Below are positions 1 through 10,503 of a stretch of DNA of 37,987 bases, one piece after another. Made by a program: the position numbers and the translations under genes. Under the pieces are notes generated by a model, which did not search any database, was not told where the DNA came from, and saw nothing but the letters and a program-made list of their open reading frames with translations. Origin of the DNA: Owenia fusiformis (Eukaryota; Annelida; Polychaeta; Sabellida; Oweniidae); NCBI GenBank assembly GCA_903813345.2, contig CAIIXF020000063.1, forward strand, positions 1-37,987. Reading direction: 5' to 3'. Numbering within the stretch: position 1 is the stretch's first letter; each line of letters opens with the position of its first letter.

Positions 1-605
1 GACACGTCTACGGACGAGACACATTTAGGATGACACCCTCCTCGGATGAGTGTTACGAAAGAATTTTTCTTCCGAAAATTGAAATTAATGGTATAAAATG
101 ATGTTATAGTTCAAGTTGAACAGAGTCGTGATGTCTGGTGTCATCTCGGGATGACACGTCTCCGGACGAGACACATTTAGGATGACACCCTCCTCGGATG
201 AGTGTTACGAAAGAAATTTTTCTTCCGAAAATTGAAATTAATGGTATAAAATGATGTTATAGTTCAAGTTGAACAGAGTCGTGATGTCTGGTGTCATCTC
301 GGGATGACACGTCTACGGACGAGACACATTTAGGATGACACCCTCCTCGGATGAGTGTTACGAAAGAAATTTTCTTCCGAAAATTGAAATTAATGGTATA
401 AAATGATGTTATAGTTCAAGTTGAACAGAGTCGTGATGTCTGGTGTCATCTCGGGATGACACGTCTCCGGACGAGACACATTTAGGATGACACCCTCCTC
501 GGATGAGTGTTACGAAAGAAATTTTTCTTCCGAAAATTGAAATTAATGGTATAAATGATGTTATAGTTCAAGTTGAACAGAGTCGTGATGTCTGGTGTCA
601 TCTCG

Positions 606-645
606 GGATGACACGTCTACGGACGAGACACATTTAGGATGACAC
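606..645 (+). repeat. Internal direct repeat GGATGACAC, 31 bp apart
   Basis: GGATGACAC occurs at 606-614 and 637-645 in each unit. An inverted relative, GTGTCATC, lies at 595-602. The upstream left arm, extended to GGTGTCATC (594-602), can pair either with the adjacent copy (8 bp) or with the distal GATGACACC at 638-646 (9 bp), enclosing the UNCG hairpin. The repetition suggests that the 153-bp unit grew partly from shorter duplicated words. That origin is inference. Confidence 0.75.
614..625 (+). other. UNCG-type hairpin, UACG form (one per A unit)
   Basis: CGTC, TACG, GACG form a 4-bp stem closed by C-G around a TACG loop. In RNA from the plus strand this matches the C(UNCG)G tetraloop family, known for unusual stability. 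The minus strand gives loop CGTA, which is not of that family. The motif is present in essentially all A units; one example is broken by C-to-A at 35692. Whether it is transcribed is not shown. Confidence 0.7.
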
Positions 646-664
646 CCTCCTCGGATGAGTGTTA

Positions 665-684
665 CGAAAGAAATTTTTCTTCCG
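665..684. repeat. A/T-rich imperfect hairpin (one per unit)
   Basis: AAGAAA and TTTCTT flank a TT centre, with an outer CG/CG pair separated from the stem by one A-C mismatch. The central T run varies between four and five bases across the array and is one of the most frequent indel sites, as expected for a homopolymer. Confidence 0.65.
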
Positions 685-701
685 AAAATTGAAATTAATG
701 G

Positions 702-708
702 TATAAAA
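702..708 (+). promoter_or_regulatory. TATAAAA word, possible TATA-like element
   Basis: TATAAAA matches the eukaryotic TATA-box core and recurs in most units. Two units lose it through a TA deletion (near 1770 and 9231), and others lose one A. An A/T-rich word in an A/T-rich stretch is weak evidence of a promoter. No start-site element or transcript can be seen. Confidence 0.2.
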
Positions 709-718
709 TGATGTTATA

Positions 719-731
719 GTTCAAGTTGAAC
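719..731. repeat. 13-bp dyad, GTTCAA-G-TTGAAC
   Basis: This is a perfect 6-bp inverted repeat around a single central base, present in nearly every unit. The spacer is too short for a good hairpin, so it would act, if at all, as a two-fold symmetric site for a dimeric DNA-binding protein. No known site is recognised. Confidence 0.6.
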
Positions 732-747
732 AGAGTCGTGATGTCTG

Positions 748-767
748 GTGTCATCTCGGGATGACAC
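748..767. repeat. Inverted repeat, 8-bp stem with 4-base loop (one per unit)
   Basis: GTGTCATC, TCGG and GATGACAC form a perfect 8-bp stem around a 4-base loop, spanning the arbitrary unit boundary. Its last C is also the first base of the UNCG stem, so the two hairpins would lie end to end. It recurs in nearly every unit. It is damaged in indel-rich units, for example the loss of three bases near 10345 and of two near 20862. Confidence 0.85.
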
Positions 768-915
768 GTCTCCGGACGAGACACATTTAGGATGACACCC
801 TCCTCGGATGAGTGTTACGAAAGAAATTTTTCTTCCGAAAATTGAAATTAATGGTATAAAATGATGTTATAGTTCAAGTTGAACAGAGTCGTGATGTCTG
901 GTGTCATCTCGGGAT
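763..915 (+). repeat. Reference C-type monomer (153 bp)
   Basis: This is an intact unit of the C kind. It matches the preceding A unit except at position 10, where C replaces A, giving TCCG in place of TACG. The change creates CGTCTC and TCCGGA words that A units lack, so the two kinds can be told apart by restriction pattern. Many C-type slots elsewhere carry a one-base loss here (TCGG), for example in the units starting at 1068, 19799 and 24066. These still sit in the C slot of the alternation. Confidence 0.97.
767..778 (+). other. UNCG-type hairpin, UCCG form (one per C unit)
   Basis: This is the same 4-bp stem with loop TCCG, also a UNCG member. The single base that distinguishes the two monomer kinds is the variable N of the loop, so both kinds keep the predicted fold. 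In one-base-loss C units the loop becomes TCG, or the sequence refolds as GTCTC-GGAC-GAGAC, a 5-bp stem with a 4-base loop. Confidence 0.7.
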
Positions 916-3900
916 GACACGTCTACGGACGAGACACATTTAGGATGACACCCTCCTCGGATGAGTGTTACGAAAGAAATTTTTCTTCCGAAAATTGAAA
1001 TTATGGTATAAAATGATGTTATAGTTCAAGTTGAACAGAGTCGTGATGTCTGGTGTCATCTCGGGATGACACGTCTCGGACGAGACACATTTAGGATGAC
1101 ACCCTCCTCGGATGAGTGTTACGAAAGAAATTTTTCTTCCGAAAATTGAAATTAATGGTATAAATGATGTTATAGTTCAAGTTGAACAGAGTCGTGATGT
1201 CTGGTGTCATCTCGGGATGACACGTCTACGGACGAGACACATTTAGGATGACACCCTCCTCGGATGAGTGTTACGAAAGAAATTTTTCTTCCGAAAATTG
1301 AAATTAATGGTATAAAATGATGTTATAGTTCAAGTTGAACAGAGTCGTGATGTCTGGTGTCATCTCGGGATGACACGTCTCCGGACGAGACACATTTAGG
1401 ATGACACCCTCCTCGGATGAGTGTTACGAAAGAAATTTTTCTTCCGAAAATTGAAATTAATGGTATAAAATGATGTTATAGTTCAAGTTGAACAGAGTCG
1501 TGATGTCTGGTGTCATCTCGGGATGACACGTCTACGGACGAGACACATTTAGGATGACACCCTCCTCGGATGAGTGTTACGAAAGAAATTTTTCTTCCGA
1601 AAATTGAAATTAATGGTATAAAATGATGTTATAGTTCAAGTTGAACAGAGTCGTGATGTCTGGTGTCATCTCGGGATGACACGTCTCCGGACGAGACACA
1701 TTTAGGATGACACCCTCCTCGGATGAGTGTTACGAAAGAAATTTTTCTTCCGAAAATTGAAATTAATGGTAAAATGATGTTATAGTTCAAGTTGAACAGA
1801 GTCGTGATGTCTGGTGTCATCTCGGGATGACACGTCTACGGACGAGACACATTAGGATGACACCCTCCTCGGATGAGTGTTACGAAAGAAATTTTTCTTC
1901 CGAAAATTGAAATTAATGGTATAAAATGATGTTATAGTTCAAGTTGAACAGAGTCGTGATGTCTGGTGTCATCTCGGGATGACACGTCTCGGACGAGACA
2001 CATTTAGGATGACACCCTCCTCGGATGAGTGTTACGAAAGAAATTTTTCTTCCGAAAATTGAAATTAATGGTATAAAATGATGTTATAGTTCAAGTTGAA
2101 CAGAGTCGTGATGTCTGGTGTCATCTCGGGATGACACGTCTACGGACGAGACACATTTAGGATGACACCCTCCTCGGATGAGTGTTACGAAAGAAATTTT
2201 CTTCCGAAAATTGAAATTAATGGTATAAAATGATGTTATAGTTCAAGTTGAACAGAGTCGTGATGTCTGGTGTCATCTCGGGATGACACGTCTCCGGACG
2301 AGACACATTTAGGATGACACCCTCCTCGGATGAGTGTTACGAAAGAAATTTTCTTCCGAAAATTGAAATTAATGGTATAAAATGATGTTATAGTTCAAGT
2401 TGAACAGAGTCGTGATGTCTGGTGTCATCTCGGGATGACACGTCTACGGACGAGACACATTTAGGATGACACCCTCCTCGGATGAGTGTTACGAAAGAAA
2501 TTTTTCTTCCGAAAATTGAAATTAATGGTATAAAATGATGTTATAGTTCAAGTTGAACAGAGTCGTGATGTCTGGTGTCATCTCGGGATGACACGTCTCC
2601 GGACGAGACACATTTAGGATGACACCCTCCTCGGATGAGTGTTACGAAAGAAATTTTTCTTCCGAAAATTGAAATAATGGTATAAAATGATGTTATAGTT
2701 CAAGTTGAACAGAGTCGTGATGTCTGGTGTCATCTCGGGATGACACGTCTACGGACGAGACACATTTAGGATGACACCCTCCTCGGATGAGTGTTACGAA
2801 AGAAATTTTTCTTCCGAAAATTGAAATTAATGGTATAAAATGATGTTATAGTTCAAGTTGAACAGAGTCGTGATGTCTGGTGTCATCTCGGGATGACACG
2901 TCTCCGGACGAGACACATTTAGGATGACACCCTCCTCGGATGAGTGTTACGAAAGAAATTTTTCTTCCGAAAATTGAAATTAATGGTATAAAATGATGTT
3001 ATAGTTCAAGTTGAACAGAGTCGTGATGTCTGGTGTCATCTCGGGATGACACGTCTACGGACGAGACACATTTAGGATGACACCCTCCTCGGATGAGTGT
3101 ACGAAAGAAATTTTCTTCCGAAAATTGAAATTAATGGTATAAAATGATGTTATAGTTCAAGTTGAACAGAGTCGTGATGTCTGGTGTCATCTCGGGATGA
3201 CACGTCTCGGACGAGACACATTTAGGATGACCCTCCTCGGATGAGTGTTACGAAAGAAATTTTTCTTCCGAAAATGAAATTAATGGTATAAAATGATGTT
3301 ATAGTTCAAGTTGAACAGAGTCGTGATGTCTGGTGTCATCTCGGGATGACACGTCTACGGACGAGACACATTTAGGATGACACCCTCCTCGGATGAGTGT
3401 TACGAAAGAAATTTTTCTTCCGAAAATTGAAATTAATGGTATAAAATGATGTTATAGTTCAAGTTGAACAGAGTCGTGATGTCTGGTGTCATCTCGGGAT
3501 GACACGTCTCGGACGAGACACATTTAGGATGACACCCTCCTCGGATGAGTGTTACGAAAGAAATTTTTCTTCCGAAAATTGAAATTAATGGTATAAAATG
3601 ATGTTATAGTTCAAGTTGAACAGAGTCGTGATGTCTGGTGTCATCTCGGGATGACACGTCTACGGACGAGACACATTTAGGATGACACCCTCCTCGGATG
3701 AGTGTTACGAAAGAAATTTTTCTTCCGAAAATTGAAATTAATGGTATAAAATGATGTTATAGTTCAAGTTGAACAGAGTCGTGATGTCTGGTGTCATCTC
3801 GGGATGACACGTCTCCGGACGAGACACATTTAGGATGACACCCTCCTCGGATGAGTGTTACGAAAGAAATTTTTCTTCCGAAAATTGAAATTAATGGTAT

Positions 3901-6900
3901 AAAATGATGTTATAGTTCAAGTTGAACAGAGTCGTGATGTCTGGTGTCATCTCGGGATGACACGTCTACGGACGAGACACATTTAGGATGACACCTCTCT
4001 CGGAGTGTTACGAAAGAAATTTTTCTTCCGAAAATTGAAATTAATGGTATAAAATGATGTTATAGTTCAAGTTGAACAGAGTCGTGATGTCTGGTGTCAT
4101 CTCGGGATGACACGTCTCCGGACGAGACACATTTAGGATGACACCCTCCTCGGATGAGTGTACGAAAGAAATTTTTCTTCCGAAAATTGAAATTAATGGT
4201 ATAAAATGATGTTATAGTTCAAGTTGAACAGAGTCGTGATGTCTGGTGTCATCTCGGGATGACACGTCTACGGACGAGACACATTTAGGATGACACCCTC
4301 CTCGGATGAGTGTTACGAAAGAAATTTTTCTTCCGAAAATTGAAATTAATGGTATAAAATGATGTTATAGTTCAAGTTGAACAGAGTCGTGATGTCTGGT
4401 GTCATCTCGGGATGACACGTCTCGGACGAGACACATTTAGGATGACACCCTCCTCGGATGAGTGTTACGAAAGAAATTTTTCTTCCGAAAATTGAAATAA
4501 TGGTATAAAATGATGTTATAGTTCAAGTTGAACAGAGTCGTGATGTCTGGTGTCATCTCGGGATGACACGTCTACGGACGAGACACATTTAGGATGACAC
4601 CCTCCTCGGATGAGTGTTACGAAAGAAATTTTTCTTCCGAAAATTGAAATTAATGGTATAAAATGATGTTATAGTTCAAGTTGAACAGAGTCGTGATGTC
4701 TGGTGTCATCTCGGGATGACGTCTCGGACGAGACACATTTAGGATGACACCCTCCTCGGATGAGTGTTACGAAAGAAATTTTCTTCCGAAAATTGAAATT
4801 AATGGTATAAAATGATGTTATAGTTCAAGTTGAACAGAGTCGTGATGTCTGGTGTCATCTCGGGATGACACGTCTACGGACGAGACACATTTAGGATGAC
4901 ACCCTCCTCGGATGAGTGTTACGAAAGAAATTTTTCTTCCGAAAATTGAAATTAATGGTATAAAATGATGTTATAGTTCAAGTTGAACAGAGTCGTGATG
5001 TCTGGTGTCATCTCGGGATGACACGTCTCCGGACGAGACACATTTAGGATGACACCCTCCTCGGATGAGTGTTACGAAAGAAATTTTCTTCCGAAAATTG
5101 AAATTAATGGTATAAAATGATGTTATAGTTCAAGTTGAACAGAGTCGTGATGTCTGGTGTCATCTCGGGATGACACGTCTACGGACGAGACACATTTAGG
5201 ATGACACCCTCCTCGGATGAGTGTTACGAAAGAAATTTTTCTTCCGAAAATTGAAATTAATGGTATAAAATGATGTTATAGTTCAAGTTGAACAGAGTCG
5301 TGATGTCTGGTGTCATCTCGGGATGACACGTCTCCGGACGAGACACATTTAGGATGACACCCTCCTCGGATGAGTGTTACGAAAGAAATTTTCTTCCGAA
5401 AATGAAATTAATTAATGGTATAAAATGATGTTATAGTTCAAGTTGAACAGAGTCGTGATGTCTGGTGTCATCTCGGGATGACACGTCTACGGACGAGACA
5501 CATTTAGGATGACACCCTCCTCGGATGAGTGTTACGAAAGAAATTTTTCTTCCGAAAATTGAAATTAATGGTATAAAATGATGTTATAGTTCAAGTTGAA
5601 CAGAGTCGTGATGTCTGGTGTCATCTCGGGATGACACGTCTCCGGACGAGACACATTTAGGATGACACCCTCCTCGGATGAGTGTTACGAAAGAAATTTT
5701 TCTTCCGAAAATTGAAATTAATGGTATAAAATGATGTTATAGTTCAAGTTGAACAGAGTCGTGATGTCTGGTGTCATCTCGGGATGACACGTCTACGGAC
5801 GAGACACATTTAGGATGACACCCTCCTCGGATGAGTGTTACGAAAGAAATTTTTCTTCCGAAAATTGAAATTAATGGTATAAAATGATGTTATAGTTCAA
5901 GTTGAACAGAGTCGTGATGTCTGGTGTCATCTCGGGATGACACGTCTCCGGACGAGACACATTTAGGATGACACCCTCCTCGGATGAGTGTTACGAAAGA
6001 AATTTTTCTTCCGAAAATTGAAATTAATGGTATAAAATGATGTTATAGTTCAAGTTGAACAGAGTCGTGATGTCTGGTGTCATCTCGGGATGACACGTCT
6101 ACGGACGAGACACATTTAGGATGACACCCTCCTCGGATGAGTGTTACGAAAGAAATTTTTCTTCCGAAAATTGAAATTAATGGTATAAAATGATGTTATA
6201 GTTCAAGTTGAACAGAGTCGTGATGTCTGGTGTCATCTCGGGATGACACGTCTCCGGACGAGACACATTTAGGATGACACCCTCCTCGGATGAGTGTTAC
6301 GAAAGAAATTTTTCTTCCGAAAATTGAAATTAATGGTATAAAATGATGTTATAGTTCAAGTTGAACAGAGTCGTGATGTCTGGTGTCATCTCGGGATGAC
6401 ACGTCTACGGACGAGACACATTTAGGATGACACCCTCCTCGGATGAGTGTTACGAAAGAAATTTTTCTTCCGAAAATTGAAATTAATGGTATAAAATGAT
6501 GTTATAGTTCAAGTTGAACAGAGTCGTGATGTCTGGTGTCATCTCGGGATGACACGTCTCCGGACGAGACACATTTAGGATGACACCCTCCTCGGATGAG
6601 TGTTACGAAAGAAATTTTCTTCCGAAAATTGAAATTAATGGTATAAAATGATGTTATAGTTCAAGTTGAACAGAGTCGTGATGTCTGGTGTCATCTCGGG
6701 ATGACACGTCTACGGACGAGACACATTTAGGATGACCACCCTCGGATGAGTGTTACGAAAGAAATTTTTCTTCCGAAAATTGAAATTAATGGTATAAAAT
6801 GATGTTATAGTTCAAGTTGAACAGAGTCGTGATGTCTGGTGTCATCTCGGGATGACACGTCTCCGGACGAGACATTTAGGATGACACCTCCTCGGATGAG

Positions 6901-9900
6901 TGTTACGAAAGAAATTTTTCTTCCGAAAATTGAAATTAATGGTATAAAATGATGTTATAGTTCAAGTTGAACAGAGTCGTGATGTCTGGTGTCATCTCGG
7001 GATGACACGTCTACGGACGAGACACATTTAGGATGACCCTCCTCGGATGAGTGTTACGAAAGAAATTTTTCTTCCGAAAATTGAAATTAATGGTATAAAA
7101 TGATGTTATAGTTCAAGTTGAACAGAGTCGTGATGTCTGGTGTCATCTCGGGATGACACGTCTCCGGACGAGACACATTTAGGATGACACCCTCCTCGGA
7201 TGAGTGTTACGAAAGAAAATTTTTTTCCGAAAATTGAAATTAATGGTATAAAAATGATGTTATAGTTCAAGTTGAACAGAGTCGTGATGTCTGGTGTCAT
7301 CTCGGGATGACACGTCTACGGACGAGACACATTTAGGATGACACCCCTCTCGATGAGTGTTACGAAAGAAATTTTTCTTCCGAAAATTGAAATTAATGGT
7401 ATAAAATGATGTTATAGTTCAAGTTGAACAGAGTCGTGATGTCTGGTGTCATCTCGGGATGACACGTCTCGGACGAGACACATTTAGGATGACACCCTCC
7501 TCGGATGAGTGTTACGAAAGAAATTTTTCTTCCGAAAATTGAAATTAATGGTATAAAATGATGTTATAGTTCAAGTTGAACAGAGTCGTGATGTCTGGTG
7601 TCATCTCGGGATGACACGTCTACGGACGAGACACATTTAGGATGACACCCTCCTCGGATGAGTGTTACGAAAGAAATTTTTCTTCCGAAAATTGAAATTA
7701 ATGGTATAAAATGATGTTATAGTTCAAGTTGAACAGAGTCGTGATGTCTGGTGTCATCTCGGGATGACACGTCTCCGGACGAGACACATTTAGGATGACA
7801 CCCTCCTCGGATGAGTGTTACGAAAGAAATTTTTCTTCCGAAAATTGAAATAATGGTATAAAATGATGTTATAGTTCAAGTTGAACAGAGTCGTGATGTC
7901 TGGTGTCATCTCGGGATGACACGTCTACGGACGAGACACATTAGGATGACACCCTCCTCGGATGAGTGTTACGAAAGAAATTTTCTTCCGAAAATTGAAA
8001 TTAATGGTATAAAATGATGTTATAGTTCAAGTTGAACAGAGTCGTGATGTCTGGTGTCATCTCGGGATGACACGTCTCCGGACGAGACACATTTAGGATG
8101 ACACCCTCCTCGGATGAGTGTTACGAAAGAAATTTTTCTTCCGAAAATTGAAATTAATGGTATAAAATGATGTTATAGTTCAAGTTGAACAGAGTCGTGA
8201 TGTCTGGTGTCATCTCGGGATGACACGTCTACGGACGAGACACATTTAGGATGACACCCTCCTCGGATGAGTGTTACGAAAGAAATTTTTCTTCCGAAAA
8301 TTGAAATTAATGGTATAAAATGATGTTATAGTTCAAGTTGAACAGAGAGTCGTGGTCTGGTGTCATCTCGGGATGACACGTCTCCGGACGAGACACATTT
8401 AGGATGACACCCTCCTCGGATGAGTGTTACGAAAGAAATTTTTCTTCCGAAAATTGAAATTAATGGTATAAAATGATGTTATAGTTCAAGTTGAACAGAG
8501 TCGTGATGTCTGGTGTCATCTCGGGATGACACGTCTACGGACGAGACACATTTAGGATGACACCCTCCTCGGATGAGTGTTACGAAAGAAATTTTCTTCC
8601 GAAAATTGAAATTAATGGTATAAAATGATGTTATAGTTCAAGTTGAACAGAGTCGTGATGTCTGGTGTCATCTCGGGATGACACGTCTCCGGACGAGACA
8701 CATTTAGGATGACACCCTCCTCGGATGAGTGTTACGAAAGAAATTTTTCTTCCGAAAATTGAAATTAATGGTATAAAATGATGTTATAGTTCAAGTTGAA
8801 CAGAGTCGTGATGTCTGGTGTCATCTCGGGATGACACGTCTACGGACGAGACACATTTAGGATGACACCCTCCTCGGATGAGTGTTACGAAAGAAATTTT
8901 TCTTCCGAAAATTGAAATTAATGGTATAAAATGATGTTATAGTTCAAGTTGAACAGAGTCGTGATGTCTGGTGTCATCTCGGGATGACACGTCTCCGGAC
9001 GAGACACATTTAGGATGACACCCTCCTCGGATGAGTGTTACGAAAGAAATTTTTCTTCCGAAAATTGAAATTAATGGTATAAAATGATGTTATAGTTCAA
9101 GTTGAACAGAGTCGTGATGTCTGGTGTCATCTCGGGATGACACGTCTACGGACGAGACACATTTAGGATGACACCCTCCTCGGATGAGTGTTACGAAAGA
9201 AATTTTTCTTCCGAAAATTGAAATTAATGGTAAAATGATGTTATAGTTCAAGTTGAACAGAGTCGTGATGTCTGGTGTCATCTCGGGATGACACGTCTCC
9301 GGACGAGACACATTTAGGATGACACCCTCCTCGGATGAGTGTTACGAAAGAAATTTTTCTTCCGAAAATTGAAATTAATGGTATAAAATGATGTTATAGT
9401 TCAAGTTGAACAGAGTCGTGATGTCTGGTGTCATCTCGGGATGACACGTCTACGGACGAGACACATTTAGGATGACACCCTCCTCGGATGAGTGTTACGA
9501 AAGAAATTTTTCTTCCGAAAATTGAAATTAATGGTATAAAATGATGTTATAGTTCAAGTTGAACAGAGTCGTGATGTCTGGTGTCATCTCGGGATGACAC
9601 GTCTCGGACGAGACACATTTAGGATGACACCCTCCTCGGATGAGTGTTACGAAAGAAATTTTTCTTCCGAAAATTGAAATTAATGGTATAAAATGATGTT
9701 ATAGTTCAAGTTGAACAGAGTCGTGATGTCTGGTGTCATCTCGGATGACACGTCTACGGACGAGACACATTTAGGATGACACCCTCCGGATGAGTGTTAC
9801 GAAAGAATTTTTCTTCCGAAAATTGAAATTAATGGTATAAAATGATGTTATAGTTCAAGTTGAACAGAGTCGTGATGTCTGGTGTCATCTCGGGATGACA

Positions 9901-10503
9901 CGTCTCCGGACGAGACACATTTAGGATGACACCTCCTCGGATGAGTGTTACGAAAGAAATTTTTCTTCCGAAAATTGAAATTAATGGTATAAAATGATGT
10001 TATAGTTCAAGTTGAACAGAGTCGTGATGTCTGGTGTCATCTCGGGATGACACGTCTACGGACGAGACACATTTAGGATGACACCCTCCTCGGATGAGTG
10101 TTACGAAAGAAATTTTTCTTCCGAAATTGAAATTAATGGTATAAAATGATGTTATAGTTCAAGTTGAACAGAGTCGTGATGTCTGGTGTCATCTCGGGAT
10201 GACACGTCTCCGGACGAGACACATTTAGGATGACACCCTCCTCGGATGAGTGTTACGAAAGAAATTTTTCTTCCGAAAATTGAAATTAATGGTATAAAAT
10301 GATGTTATAGTTCAAGTTGAACAGAGTCGTGATGTCTGGTGTCATCGGGATGACACGTCTACGGACGAGACACATTTAGGATGACACCCTCCTCGGATGA
10401 GTGTTACGAAAGAAATTTTCTTCCGAAAATTGAAATTAATGGTATAAAATGATGTTATAGTTCAAGTTGAACAGAGTCGTGATGTCTGGTGTCATCTCGG
10501 GAT

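Larger units (their letters stand above)
610..762 (+). repeat. Reference A-type monomer (153 bp)
   Basis: This is an intact unit of the A kind, used here to number monomer positions (610 is position 1). Position 10 is A, giving CGTC-TACG-GACG at positions 5-16. The unit carries GGATGACAC at 28-36, a hairpin at 56-75, TATAAAA at 93-99, a 13-bp dyad at 110-122, and the left arm of the long hairpin at 139-146. Plus-strand stops lie at positions 31, 81 and 100, 47 and 95, and 87 and 108. Minus-strand stops lie at 25 and 112, 53 and 86, and 105. Because 153 is a multiple of three, these close all six frames in every repeat. Confidence 0.97.
1..10503 (+). repeat. Array block 1: strict A/C alternation, many indels
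   Basis: About 69 units start with A at position 1 and end before the C unit at 10504. The units I traced here alternate A and C; I did not walk every one. Against a perfect 153-bp ladder the block is about 54 bases short, mainly from one-base losses in T5, CC and A4 runs. Larger local changes include an ATTA duplication near 5408, an AG duplication near 8345 and a disturbed CCCTCC region near 3993 and 6736. Nothing non-satellite is present. Confidence 0.9.

Noticed and set aside
652-669. Hammerhead-ribozyme-like core, CGGATGA then GT-GTT-AC then GAAA (monomer positions 43-60)
   Set aside because: The core needs CUGANGA, but the second base here is G in place of U. Stem II would be only 2 bp. 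No stem I partner exists for CCCTCCT downstream, and the upstream TTTAGGA arrangement leaves stem III unpaired. The reverse strand has no core.
701-727. Pol III internal promoter (A box TGGTATAAAATG, B box GTTCAAGTT)
   Set aside because: The B-box match misses its final C, and the two words begin only about 20 bp apart, far closer than in tRNA-like promoters. The B-like word is explained by the dyad.
1629-1820. Minus-strand open frame of 63 codons, with similar ones near 7106, 9090, 11198, 15176 and 16092
   Set aside because: They are longer than one repeat only because an indel inside the unit (for example the TA loss near 1770) shifts past the regular stop. They translate satellite sequence and have no codon or family signal.
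1770-9231. Shared TA deletion in two units as evidence of a long-range duplication
   Set aside because: One copy is in a C unit and the other in an A unit at an odd unit distance, so independent losses or errors are more likely than copying.
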